The translations under genes and the position numbers were made by a program. Below the pieces are notes generated by a model. The model was given only the letters and a program-made list of their open reading frames with translations, did not search any database and was not told where the DNA came from. Below are positions 19,614 through 27,823 of a DNA stretch of 64,000 bases, piece by piece. The stretch is from Rhodococcus jostii RHA1. GTDB lineage: Bacteria; Actinomycetota; Actinomycetes; Mycobacteriales; Mycobacteriaceae. The stretch spans positions 4,030,001 through 4,094,000 of the forward strand of contig NC_008268.1 in assembly GCF_000014565.1 (NCBI RefSeq). Direction: 5' to 3'. Position 1 is the first letter of the stretch; each line of letters starts with the position of its first letter.

Positions 19614-20497
19614 CCACCACAACCGCCACCACCGCGGCCGAAGACACGACCAGTGACGCGTCGCGCATCGCGAACGTCGAACAGTTCGCCTACCGCATGC
19701 GGCACAACGTCCTCGACATGGGTGAGGAACAGGGCCAGGGATACGTCGGGCAGGCGCTCGGAGCCGCCGACATCTTCGCCACCGTCTACGCCGACCAACT
19801 ACGTTACCGCGCAGACGATCCCGCATGGGAGGGCCGAGACCGGTTCCTTCTGTCCACCGGCCACTACGCCATCGGCCACTACGCCGCGCTCGCCGAGGCC
19901 GGAATCATCCCCCGCAGCGAACTGGAAACCTACGGCTCCGACGACTCCCGGCTCCCGATGTCGGCGATGTCCACGTACACCCCCGGCATGGAAATTTCCG
20001 GCGGCTCCCTCGGCCACGGTCTCACCATCGCGGTCGGGATGGCACTCGGGCTGCGTCACCAGCATTCCACCGCCCGTGTCTTCAACTTCCTCTCCGACGG
20101 CGAACTCGACGAGGGTTCGACGTGGGAGGCGGCCATGGGCGCCCATCACCACCGGCTCGGCAATCTCACCGCGATGGTCGACATCAACGCCCTCCAAGCC
20201 GACGGTGCGACCTCGACGGTGCTGAGCACCGAACCCGTGCACGACAAGTGGGCGGCCTGCGGGTGGCACGTCGAACGCGTCGACGGCAACGACGTCACCG
20301 CACTGGTGCGCGCGTTCGACAGCGCCGCCGCCGAATCCGACGGCAAGCCGTCGATCATCCTCTGCGACACCCGCGTCGGGAAGGGCGTGCCCCTGCTCGA
20401 GACCCGGGAGAAGGCGCACTTCATGCGCATCGACGAACACGAGTGGCAGATCTGCCGCGACCAGCTCACCGCCGGCTTCGACCACAAGGACGCCTGA
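19610..20497 (+). CDS. Transketolase, N-terminal (TPP-binding) subunit
   Basis: The 295-residue protein matches the first part of transketolase: STGHYAIGHYAALAEAG, SGGSLGHGLTIAVGMALG, then the TPP region LSDGELDEGSTWEAAMGAHHHRLGNLTAMVDINALQADG. The usual GDGE is SDGE here. The GTG at 19610 overlaps the transporter stop (GTGA), with AAGGAAAAGGA upstream. Together with the next gene it forms a split, two-polypeptide transketolase. Such split enzymes move two-carbon ketol units in specialised sugar pathways, not only the pentose phosphate cycle. Confidence 0.9.
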   Translation: MTTTTATTAAEDTTSDASRIANVEQFAYRMRHNVLDMGEEQGQGYVGQALGAADIFATVYADQLRYRADDPAWEGRDRFLLSTGHYAIGHYAALAEAGIIPRSELETYGSDDSRLPMSAMSTYTPGMEISGGSLGHGLTIAVGMALGLRHQHSTARVFNFLSDGELDEGSTWEAAMGAHHHRLGNLTAMVDINALQADGATSTVLSTEPVHDKWAACGWHVERVDGNDVTALVRAFDSAAAESDGKPSIILCDTRVGKGVPLLETREKAHFMRIDEHEWQICRDQLTAGFDHKDA

Positions 20498-20498
20498 C

Positions 20499-21491
20499 AT
20501 GACCACCGCCAGCAAGCCCAAGCTCAAGACGTCGGCCATGATCGCGTCGTTCGTCGACGAGGGGCAGAAGACGACGTCCGCACCGTTCGGACACGCCCTG
20601 GTGAAGGCCGCCCGGGAGAACGACAAGATCGTCGGCCTGTCCGCCGACCTCGCCAAGTACACCGACATGCACATCTTCGCGCAGGAGTTCCCCGACCGGT
20701 TCTTCCAGATGGGGATGGCCGAACAGCTGCTGCTCGGAGCCGCCGCCGGGATGGCCGAGACCGGCCTGGTGCCGTTCGCGTCCACGTATTCGGTGTTCGC
20801 TGCGCGCCGCGCCTACGACTTCCTGTGCCTCGACATCGCCGAACCGAACCTCAACGTCAACATCATCGGTGGGCTCCCCGGACTGACCACCGGCTACGGG
20901 CCCAGCCATCAGGCCACCGAGGACATGGCCATCTTCCGGGGCATCCCCAACCTCACCATCGTCGACCCGTGCGACTCGATCGACATCGAACAGGCCGTCC
21001 CGCAGCTCGCCGCCTCCGACGGTCCCACCTACCTGCGGCTGCTGCGGGGGAAGGTCGCGACCGTGCTCGACGAGTACGACTACACGTTCGAACTGGGCAA
21101 GGCCAAGGTGCTCCGTGGCGGCAACGACGTCGTGTTCGTCACCAGTGGCCTGATGACGATGCGCGCGCTGCAGGCCGCCGACCGACTCGCCGCGCACAAC
21201 GTCGACGTCGCGGTCGTCCACACGCCGACGATCAAACCGTTCGACGCCGAGACCGTCCTCGCGGAGGTGAACACCGACCGACTGGTGGTCACCCTGGAGA
21301 ACCACACCGTGATCGGCGGTCTCTTCGAGACGGTGGCCGCCGCCGTCGTCACGGCCGGGCTCGGCAAGCGGATCGTGCCGATCGCTCTCCCCGACCAGTT
21401 CCTCGACGCCGGTGCCCTGCCCACCCTGCACGAGCGGTACGGCCTGAGCACGGACCGGATCGTCGCCAAGGTTCTGGGCGAACTGGCATGA
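20499..21491 (+). CDS. Transketolase, C-terminal (pyrimidine-binding) subunit
   Basis: The 330-residue protein supplies the Pyr domain (KTTSAPFGHALVKAARENDKIVGLSADLAKYT, then FFQMGMAEQLLLGAAAGMAETGLVPFASTYSVFAARRAYD with the catalytic Glu in MAEQ) and the C-terminal domain. It starts one base after the stop of the N-subunit gene, so the two are made together. Its domain order matches the second half of single-chain transketolases or 1-deoxyxylulose-5-phosphate synthase-like enzymes. The substrate is not identifiable. Confidence 0.9.
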   Translation: MTTASKPKLKTSAMIASFVDEGQKTTSAPFGHALVKAARENDKIVGLSADLAKYTDMHIFAQEFPDRFFQMGMAEQLLLGAAAGMAETGLVPFASTYSVFAARRAYDFLCLDIAEPNLNVNIIGGLPGLTTGYGPSHQATEDMAIFRGIPNLTIVDPCDSIDIEQAVPQLAASDGPTYLRLLRGKVATVLDEYDYTFELGKAKVLRGGNDVVFVTSGLMTMRALQAADRLAAHNVDVAVVHTPTIKPFDAETVLAEVNTDRLVVTLENHTVIGGLFETVAAAVVTAGLGKRIVPIALPDQFLDAGALPTLHERYGLSTDRIVAKVLGELA

Positions 21492-21541
21492 CCAGCGCGT
21501 ACGGCCCACGCCGCAGCCCGGGCGGCGCGGGCCGTACGATG

Positions 21542-21585
21542 GCTGTCAACAGATTGCTGTCAACAGACCGCTGTCGACTGTTGAT
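21542..21585. promoter_or_regulatory. Tandem operator repeats upstream of the GntR gene
   Basis: GCTGTCAACAGA occurs twice with a 14-base period (21542 and 21556), followed by the related GCTGTCGACTGTTGATC. The core CTGTCAACAG is the reverse complement of CTGTTGACAG in the promoter at 18159, so the downstream GntR protein very likely binds both regions. Confidence 0.65.
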
Positions 21586-21607
21586 CGCTGACCCCACGGA
21601 GGCACCC

Positions 21608-22258
21608 ATGGCCGGACAACCCGCCGCACTGCTCGGGCTGGAGAAGACCAGCCTCCGTCAGCAAGCCGTCGCCGCCCTGCGGGTCGCGATCACCAGCGGG
21701 GAGCTGGCGCCGAGCAGCCCGCTCGTGGAGACCGAACTGTCCGAGATGCTGCAGATCAGCCGCGGCACGCTCCGCGAGGCGATGCGGCAACTCCAGCAGG
21801 AGGGGTTGATCTCCGCCGGCGCGCGGGGCCGGCTGTACGTCCGGCACCTCGATTCCAAGGAGATCCGCGACATCTTCGCCGTCCGCGCCGCACTCGAGGC
21901 GCTGGCCGTCCGGGAACTCGCCGGCCTGGCCGACCGCACCACCGTCATCGCGGAACTGCGCGCCGCCCTCGACGTCATGGACACCGCCGTCCTCGAAGCC
22001 CGCATCGAGGCCGACCTGAACTTTCACCGCACCATGTGCTCCCTGACCGGTAACGACACACTCCTGCACTCGTGGATCTCCCTCGAAGGATCGATCCGGA
22101 TGTCGATCATGTTCGCCGGCCTCGACCGCGCCGTCGGCAACATGGACGTCGGCCGCCACAGCGCCATCGTCGACGCCATCGAAACCGGCGACGCCGACGA
22201 AGCGGCCAAAGCGATTCAGACGCACATGGACTGGGCCTCAGCGAATCTGGTGTCCTGA
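21608..22258 (+). CDS. GntR-family (FadR/FCD subfamily) transcriptional regulator
   Basis: The 216-residue protein has an N-terminal winged HTH (SLRQQAVAALRVAITSGELAPSSPLVETELSEMLQISRGTLREAMRQLQQEGLI) and a C-terminal FCD ligand domain (IRDIFAVRAALEALAVREL...DLNFHRTMCSLTGNDTLL...GRHSAIVDAIETGDADEAAKAIQTHMD) with the metal-ligand Asp/His set. It lies at the end of the transporter-transketolase genes and has its own repeats upstream. It is the natural local repressor of this module. Confidence 0.9.
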   Translation: MAGQPAALLGLEKTSLRQQAVAALRVAITSGELAPSSPLVETELSEMLQISRGTLREAMRQLQQEGLISAGARGRLYVRHLDSKEIRDIFAVRAALEALAVRELAGLADRTTVIAELRAALDVMDTAVLEARIEADLNFHRTMCSLTGNDTLLHSWISLEGSIRMSIMFAGLDRAVGNMDVGRHSAIVDAIETGDADEAAKAIQTHMDWASANLVS

Positions 22259-22325
22259 CCCAGGTGAGTGGGAAAGAGTGCGGGCACACGCTTTGCCGGT
22301 CACGTACCCGGGACAGGCCGCCGTG

Positions 22326-23435
22326 TCACCCGCCGACGACACACGCGGGCTCGGTGGCGTCGAGTGTGGTCCATGCCCGTCGGCGGGCGTCGATCGGTGT
22401 GCCGGCGAGGATGCGGGCGCGGCGGTGCCCGGGTTCGAGCAGCACTGTCGCGAGGGTGGCCCAGCGCTGACCGAAGACGGCGTCCGGGGCGGGGACGCAG
22501 CACAGCTGGGGCTGCCCCGGATCGGAATACAGGTACTCGACGAGGTGATCGGCGACGGCCGGCTCGGCGTACCGCTGCTGCCGTGAGGCGATCAGACCGT
22601 AGCGGTCCTGCGAGTCCGGCTCGTACAGACCGGTCTTCTCGCGGGCGGCGTTGGCCGGGTCGAGGAAGTGGTTGGTGTGCGTCAGGAATCCGCGGCTCGG
22701 GCGGAGCGTCGCGACGCCGACGGGGCTGACCTCGGCACAAGCGACGGTGTCCGGGTCGAGCAGGGTCAATGCGCCCGAGGTGGCGATCGGTGCCGAGCGC
22801 AGCAGTTCGAGGGCTTCGTCGACGGTTCCGGCTTCACCGAGGACCGCCGCCGACAGGACGTGCACGGGCACCCCGGCCGGTGCGTCGTCGCGGTGGCCGA
22901 GGATGTTGAAGAAGATTCCGAGACCCGCGCTGTTCATGCCGATCTTGCCGAGGATGCCGTGCTCGGTCAGCCCCACGTAACTGTGGCGGGTTCCGCGCAC
23001 CTGATGGGTGTGCCAGTACGGGTCCAATTCCTCGTGCCAGTCCCAGGTCTGGACGCCGAACGGCGCCGACGGACGATCCGCGGGTGCGTAGGCGATGGTG
23101 GAGCACTCGCCGGGACGGGCCGCGGTTGCCTGCGACAGGATCTCCGTCCGGCCGCTGAGCGCCATCACGTGCCAGGGCTCGAGCCCGGCGCCGGCCGCGA
23201 TGCCTTCGATCTCCTCGAGGTACCGGGGGCTCCACGCCGCCAGGACATCCGCGAGGCGGTGCGCGCTGTCGCGGGTGCGGGACTCGGTGACGCCGACCGT
23301 GTCGAACAGGCGCAGATACAGTTCCACGGACGCAGGCAGGTCGGTGCGCAGCTGCGTGCCGCGGGCGATGCCGCGTTCGTGCGGCCGGGTGTCGTCGACG
23401 CAGACGTGAGGGCGGGCAGTGGTGGATTCGGTCAT
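22326..23435 (-). CDS. C45-family peptidase / acyl-CoA:6-APA acyltransferase-like Ntn hydrolase
   Basis: The 369-residue protein resembles isopenicillin N acyltransferase-like (peptidase C45) proteins: ERGIARGTQL at the start, ALSGRTEILSQATAARPGECSTIAYAP with the expected autocatalytic Gly-Cys (GEC) at about residue 106, then TWDWHEELDPYWHTHQV and LTEHGILGKIGMNSAGLGIFFNIL. Such Ntn hydrolases self-cleave before the Cys and cut amide bonds. The ATG at 23433-23435 has GAGGA upstream; upstream codons in the frame to 23603 overlap the IS element. Its role here is unclear. Confidence 0.8.
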   Translation of the reverse strand: MTESTTARPHVCVDDTRPHERGIARGTQLRTDLPASVELYLRLFDTVGVTESRTRDSAHRLADVLAAWSPRYLEEIEGIAAGAGLEPWHVMALSGRTEILSQATAARPGECSTIAYAPADRPSAPFGVQTWDWHEELDPYWHTHQVRGTRHSYVGLTEHGILGKIGMNSAGLGIFFNILGHRDDAPAGVPVHVLSAAVLGEAGTVDEALELLRSAPIATSGALTLLDPDTVACAEVSPVGVATLRPSRGFLTHTNHFLDPANAAREKTGLYEPDSQDRYGLIASRQQRYAEPAVADHLVEYLYSDPGQPQLCCVPAPDAVFGQRWATLATVLLEPGHRRARILAGTPIDARRRAWTTLDATEPACVVGG

Positions 23436-23479
23436 GATCGTCCTCGTTATCCAGATTGTGTGAATAAAGCTGTGGAGCA

Positions 23480-24804
23480 ATTGATCCGTGAGTCTCTCGG
23501 CGCAAACCCTGTCCTTCAGGTCCGGGATAGCCGATCTGGTTTTGTCGGACCGTGTGGCTAGTGTCTGGGTTATGGCGGGGAGGGTGGTGAAGCGGGCGTT
23601 CAAGTTTCGCTTCTATCCGTCTGCGGTGCAGGCGGAACAGCTTGCTCGGACGTTCGGGTGCACCCGGTATGTCTACAACCGGGCGTTGGCGGAGCGGTCG
23701 CGTGCCTGGTCGCAGGAGCGGCGGCGGGTGACCTATGCGGATACCTCGAAGATGCTCACCGGATGGAAGCGGGATGCCGAGACGGAGTGGTTGGCGGAGC
23801 CGTCGAAGGGGCCGTTGCAGGAATCGCTGCGGCAGTTGCAGGGCGCGTTCGAGAGGTTCTGGCGCAAGCAGACCGGCTACCCGCAATTCAAGAAGAAGGG
23901 GCGGTCGAAGGATTCGGCGACCTACTACTCGAACTGCTTCATTTTCAGGGATGGGCAGCTCCGGTTGGCCAAGCAGTCCGAACCCCTGGATATTCGGTGG
24001 TCGAGGCCGCTGCCGGAGGGGGCCGTGCCGTCGCAGGTGACGGTGTCGCGCAATGCTCGTGGCCAGTACCATGTTTCGATCCTCGTCGAGGACACGATCA
24101 CCGAACTCGAGCCGGTCGATCGGGTGGTCGGGCTCGATGCCGGGATCACGAGCCTCTACACGCTCTCGACGGGGGAGAAGATCACCAACCCGCGCCACGA
24201 GCGCACGGGATCGTGCGCGGTTGGCGAAGGCGCAACGAGCACTCGCCAGGAAGCAGAAGGGATCCCGGAACCGGGCCAAGGCCCGACTGAAGGTCGCGAA
24301 GATTCATGGTCGGATCGCCGATCGGGTCGCGATTATCTGCACAAGCTCTCCACTCGACTGGTGCGCGAAAATCAAGTGATCGCCATCGAGGATCTGAGTG
24401 TGCGGAACATGGTCAAGAATCGGTCGTTGTCTCGGGTGATCTCGGATGCGGGGTGGTCCGAGTTCCGGTCGATGCTCGAGTACAAGGCCGACTGGTGCGG
24501 GCGGCGGGTGGTGGTGATCGATCGGTTCTGTCCGTCGTCGAAGACCTGCTCGGTGTGTGGGGAGGTCGCCTCGGCGATGCCGCTGAACGTGCGGGAGTGG
24601 ACGTGCCGATGCGGCGTCGTCCACGACCGCGACGTGAACGCGGCAAGGAACATTTTGGCCGTCGGACTGACGGTGGCATCCTGCGGAGACGGTGTGAGAC
24701 CACCTCGCACATAACGTGCGGGGTGGCGACTGTCGGTGAAACAGGAACCTCGGGACGCGAGTCTCGAGGGGATTCTCGGTCGTTCACGGCCGAGAGGACG
24801 TCAA
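23480..24804 (+). mobile_element. IS200/IS605-type (IS1341-like) element with tnpB only
   Basis: The element has a tnpB gene and no tnpA. The right boundary is placed at TCAA (24801-24804), the cleavage-site sequence known from IS608, just after two subterminal hairpins (24748-24769 and 24774-24795). TTGAT at about 23479-23484 could be the left target-adjacent motif, as in ISDra2; this left border is uncertain. The right side falls inside the 3' part of a minus-strand NCS1 permease gene, whose last codons and stop come from the element. Confidence 0.65.
23572..24714 (+). CDS. tnpB: TnpB RNA-guided nuclease with a frame-scrambled internal segment
   Basis: The 380-residue ORF has the N-terminal block RAFKFRFYPSAVQAEQLARTFGCTRYVYN, the RuvC residues Asp189 (VVGLDAGI), Glu273 (AIEDLSVRNM) and Asp354 (HDRDVNAARN), and a zinc finger with CSVCG at 326-330 and CRCG at 345-348. 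Residues 212-251 do not match TnpB. Reading one base further, the same DNA gives the normal linker ARLAKAQRALARKQKGSRN...KVAKIHGRIADR. An extra base near 24205 and a missing one near 24325 explain this. Catalytic residues stay in frame, but about 40 linker residues are wrong, so activity is doubtful unless the indels are sequencing errors. Confidence 0.85.
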   Translation: MAGRVVKRAFKFRFYPSAVQAEQLARTFGCTRYVYNRALAERSRAWSQERRRVTYADTSKMLTGWKRDAETEWLAEPSKGPLQESLRQLQGAFERFWRKQTGYPQFKKKGRSKDSATYYSNCFIFRDGQLRLAKQSEPLDIRWSRPLPEGAVPSQVTVSRNARGQYHVSILVEDTITELEPVDRVVGLDAGITSLYTLSTGEKITNPRHERTGSCAVGEGATSTRQEAEGIPEPGQGPTEGREDSWSDRRSGRDYLHKLSTRLVRENQVIAIEDLSVRNMVKNRSLSRVISDAGWSEFRSMLEYKADWCGRRVVVIDRFCPSSKTCSVCGEVASAMPLNVREWTCRCGVVHDRDVNAARNILAVGLTVASCGDGVRPPRT

Positions 24805-24824
24805 CCCACCGCTGTACCAGTAGG
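24600..24824 (+). ncRNA. Candidate omega-RNA (reRNA) from the tnpB 3' end and right end
   Basis: In TnpB systems the guide RNA overlaps the tnpB 3' end, runs through the right-end hairpins and ends in the flanking DNA that serves as guide. Here the hairpins are CCTCGGGAC/GTCTCGAGG (24748-24769, one mismatch) and TCTCGG/CCGAGA (24774-24795), followed by TCAA at 24801-24804. The guide would begin at 24805 (CCCACCGCTGTACCAGTAGG). The 5' end is a guess. Confidence 0.45.
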
Positions 24825-26030
24825 GGCTGCTGCTGGTTTCGTCGCCGAGCCCGAGGCCGTCGTAGCGGTTGCGGCGCCACAGGACGTCGGCGACGTAGAC
24901 GGCCTTCACGGGACCCATCACGGTCACGACGAGCTGCATCATGTTGCTGACGGTGTCGAGGAAGTTGGAGACGAGCAGGGCGTACAGCGTCATGGCGACG
25001 CCCATCGAGCCGTCGAGGAGGACGCTGCGCGAGCGGCGCAGGCGCAGGCCGACCGATTGCAGGGCGAGCCCGGAGCTGTAGGCGGTCATCGCGTTGTTGG
25101 CGATGGTGCCGACGATGACGGCGAGCAGGAAGATCGGCGTGAACCATGCCGGGAGGATGGTTTCGAGCGCGATCTGCGGGTCGGCCATGTCGAGTCCGGT
25201 GCCGGCGAGTGCGCCGAGCGCGGTGAACAGCACGCTGGGGACGAATGCGCCGAGCGCCGTCCACACGGTGACCGAGACCGGTGAGGCGGGCGAAGTCCGC
25301 GCTGTTGGTGTAGGACAGCGGGGCCGACGCCACGATCGACACACCCGCGGCCACCGTCGCCCACAGTCCGATTCCGTGGAGTGCCTCCGTCGGCTGGTAG
25401 CCCCAGTCGGCGTTGCCGAGGACGTATCCGGCCATCACCACGAAGATCGACGTCAGCACCAGGGCCAGCGGCTGGTAGAGCCGCACGATCGTGGCGTGCC
25501 CGTACACGCCGATGGCCAGCGTGACGGTGGCGATCGCCAGGATGACGACGACCTTGACGGGGGTGGTCGCGTCGATCCCGAACCGTTCGACGAGCCGGAA
25601 GGCCGTGTACGACGCGGCCGCCCCAGTTCAGCGCCAGGTAGCAGACGCTGATGAACCAGCTGGTCACGAGAATGTTCACCCGGTTGCCGCGGATGCCGAA
25701 GATCGCCCGCGTGATCACCTCGCTGGGCGTGCCCGACGCGGGTCCGCTGGCGGCGACGATTCCGGTGAGGATCGAGAACAGGTTGCCGGCCACGATCACC
25801 GCCAGCGCCTGCCAGAAGGACAGGCCCATCAGGATCAGTGCGCCGCCGACGACCAGGGCCAGGTAGCTCACGTTGGGCGCCGCCCACACCGCGAACAGGT
25901 CCCGGGCGCGGCCGTGCCGTTCGCTGTCGGGGATGAAGTCGATGCCGTGTGTCTCCACCCGCCCGGCGCGATCGGCCCGCGGTGTTTCGCCGGGCGTCAC
26001 CGCGCGCGGATCTGCTTTTGTCGATGCCAT
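24784..26030 (-). pseudogene. NCS1-family permease, frameshifted and truncated by the TnpB element
   Basis: The parts of a nucleobase:cation symporter-1 permease lie in three frames. The N-terminus from the ATG at 26028-26030 runs VETHGIDFIPDSERHGRARDLFAVWAAPNVSYLAL to YLALNWGG; the middle part has TIVRLYQPLALVLTSIFVVMAGYVLGNADW to SYTNSADFAR; the C-terminal part has WTALGAFVPSVLFTALG to SSPYWYSGG. Frame changes fall near 25620 and near 25286, where the expected YLPRDT-like residues are also missing. The last codons, LTSSRP and the stop, come from the IS right end, so the native C-terminus is lost. It was probably a purine, pyrimidine or allantoin-type importer under the divergent LacI regulator. 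Confidence 0.8.
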
Positions 26031-26113
26031 GGGGTCCTCCGGATAGATGAGCACGGATGTGCGGCTGGTGGGCGCAATCGCCGATCTGGCGTGACCTCGG
26101 TCACCGTACGGAA

Positions 26114-26127
26114 CCAAATCGATTTGG
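26114..26127. promoter_or_regulatory. LacI-type operator 1 (CCAAATCGATTTGG)
   Basis: This perfect 14-bp palindrome with the central CG usual for LacI-family operators lies between the permease pseudogene and the lacI-type gene, 84 bases upstream of the permease start. Confidence 0.75.
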
Positions 26128-26150
26128 ACAAGAAGCGTGACAGCGAATTT

Positions 26151-26164
26151 ACAAATCGATTTGG
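26151..26164. promoter_or_regulatory. LacI-type operator 2 (ACAAATCGATTTGG)
   Basis: This repeats operator 1 except for one base; its CAAATCGATTTG core is a perfect 12-bp palindrome. The centres of the two operators are 37 bases apart. It lies 31 bases before the regulator start, so it probably gives autoregulation. Confidence 0.75.
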
Positions 26165-26194
26165 TGCAGGTCGGGCTGTTGGTAGCCTGACTGC

Positions 26195-27214
26195 GTGACG
26201 GAGAAGCGATCGCGGCCCACCATCGCCGACGTGGCACGGCACGCGGGGGTGTCGACCACGACGGTGTCGCACACGTTCAGCGGCAAGGGCGTCGTCGCCA
26301 CCGCGACGCGCGAGCGTGTCCGCTCGGTCGCAAAATCCCTCGGCTACCGACCGGACGTGGTGGCGAGGAGCCTGCGCAGCAACCGTCTCGGCGTGCTCGC
26401 CCTCGTGCTCCGGCCACTCGAGACACTGGATTCGTCTCTCCCCGAGGGCGTCGACTACTTCCTGCGGTTCGCGGGTTCGGCGGCCCTGGCCGCGATGGAT
26501 TTCGGATACGGGCTCATGCTGGTATCCGATCCGACGCGCGACGAGTCCCCGGCCGCCGCCCTCGCCTGCGACGGGTTCCTGATCACGGAACCCGTCACGA
26601 ACGACCCCCTCATCGAGATGCTCCTCGGGGAGGGTGTGCCGTTCCTGTCCGTCGGCAAGGATCCGGCGAGGGCCGCGTACGACGCCTGGCTCGACACCGA
26701 CACCGAACTCATGACCGACCGAGTGCTGCAGCACCTCGAGGACGCGGGGGCGACGCGAGTGGCTCTCGTTGCCGGAACCGATCCCAATTCGTGGAACCTG
26801 GGCGCCGAGGCCGCCTACCGAGCGTGGGCAGCGACACGCGGTCAGGACGCTCAGGTCGCCATCCGGCCCGAGACCACGGGTGAGGCCGGCGGACGCGACG
26901 CCGCGGACGAACTGTTCGACCGGAGCGATCCACCCGACGCGGTGTACTGCCTCACCGGCCGGCACGCGGCGGGGGTGCTCGCGCGGGTCCGGGAACGAGG
27001 ATTCGACGTCCCCGGCGACGTGCAGATCGTCGGCGGCTCCGACTCGGAGCACACCCGATCCGCCGTTCCCCCCATCACCTCGGTGGACCTGAAGCCCGAA
27101 CACCTTGCCCGCGTAGCCGTCACACTGCTGGTCAACCGCCTCGACAACTCTGACCGGCCGGTCCCCCCGGGACACCTCCACGGACGCCTCGTCGTGCGGG
27201 GCTCCACCCGGTAG
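26195..27214 (+). CDS. LacI-family transcriptional regulator
   Basis: The 339-residue repressor has the LacI HTH with hinge (RPTIADVARHAGVSTTTVSHTFSGKGVVATATRERVRSVAKSLGYRPDVVARSLRS) and a periplasmic-binding-protein-like effector domain ending with the usual PPITSVDLKPEHLARVAVTLLVNRL. The GTG at 26195 is the only start that retains the HTH. It is divergent from the NCS1 permease remnant and has two matching operators in between. The effector is likely the permease substrate. Confidence 0.9.
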   Translation: MTEKRSRPTIADVARHAGVSTTTVSHTFSGKGVVATATRERVRSVAKSLGYRPDVVARSLRSNRLGVLALVLRPLETLDSSLPEGVDYFLRFAGSAALAAMDFGYGLMLVSDPTRDESPAAALACDGFLITEPVTNDPLIEMLLGEGVPFLSVGKDPARAAYDAWLDTDTELMTDRVLQHLEDAGATRVALVAGTDPNSWNLGAEAAYRAWAATRGQDAQVAIRPETTGEAGGRDAADELFDRSDPPDAVYCLTGRHAAGVLARVRERGFDVPGDVQIVGGSDSEHTRSAVPPITSVDLKPEHLARVAVTLLVNRLDNSDRPVPPGHLHGRLVVRGSTR

Positions 27215-27238
27215 TCATGCCGAGGACGGCGAAATGCA

Positions 27239-27281
27239 CGTGCTCGCCGGCGCACCGGTCGGTGATGCGCCGGCGAGCACG
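27239..27281. terminator. Perfect 16-bp bidirectional hairpin terminator
   Basis: Arms CGTGCTCGCCGGCGCA (27239-27254) and TGCGCCGGCGAGCACG (27266-27281) pair perfectly around an 11-base loop, between the convergent stops of the LacI gene and the flavin reductase gene. Confidence 0.85.
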
Positions 27282-27291
27282 TTCGGCCGGA

Positions 27292-27816
27292 TCAGAACAA
27301 CCAGGGAACCTCGTCGTGACCGAAGTCGTGGAAGTCGCCGAACCGCCCCGAGTAGAACACCAGGCCGGTGCCCTCCCGACAGCGCATGTCGGTGACCTCG
27401 CCGTAGAAGACGCGGTGGTCGCCGATGTCGTGGGCGCTGTGGACCCTGCATTCGAGCTGGGCCAGAGCATCTTTGATCAGCGGCAGACCCGAGCGGCTGC
27501 GATCGCAGGGCAGGTCGTCGAATCGGGCGCCGCCCCGTGTGGCGAAGCGGCGGGCGAGAGCTTCCTGACGGGAGCCGAGGACGGACACAGCGAACGAGCC
27601 CGCGGCTTCCACGGCCTCGGTGGTGCGGGAGCCGTGGGTGAGCGAGACGAGCAGGATCGCCGGGTCCAGGCTGATCGAGGTCAGGGAGCTGATCGTCATG
27701 GCACTGGGGCTGCCGTCGCCGTCGTCGGCGCTGACGACGGCGACGCCGGTGGTGAACCGGCCCATGCTTCGTCGCATGTCCGTCGGGGTGGGGGCGTGGA
27801 ATGCCGGAAGGGTCAT
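27292..27816 (-). CDS. Flavin reductase (HpaC-like) component of a two-component monooxygenase
   Basis: The 174-residue protein is a flavin reductase-like FMN/FAD-binding protein: MRRSMGRFTTGVAVVSADDG, then SLDPAILLVSLTHGSRT, FAVSVLGSRQEALARRFA and the C-terminal HRVFYGEVTDMRCREGTGLVFYSGRFGDF. It would supply reduced FAD to the HpaB-type oxygenase encoded at 28178-29635. It is the last gene of a minus-strand cluster beginning with the MHS transporter at 33174. A terminator follows at once. Confidence 0.85.
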   Translation of the reverse strand: MTLPAFHAPTPTDMRRSMGRFTTGVAVVSADDGDGSPSAMTISSLTSISLDPAILLVSLTHGSRTTEAVEAAGSFAVSVLGSRQEALARRFATRGGARFDDLPCDRSRSGLPLIKDALAQLECRVHSAHDIGDHRVFYGEVTDMRCREGTGLVFYSGRFGDFHDFGHDEVPWLF

Positions 27817-27823
27817 CGTGGGC

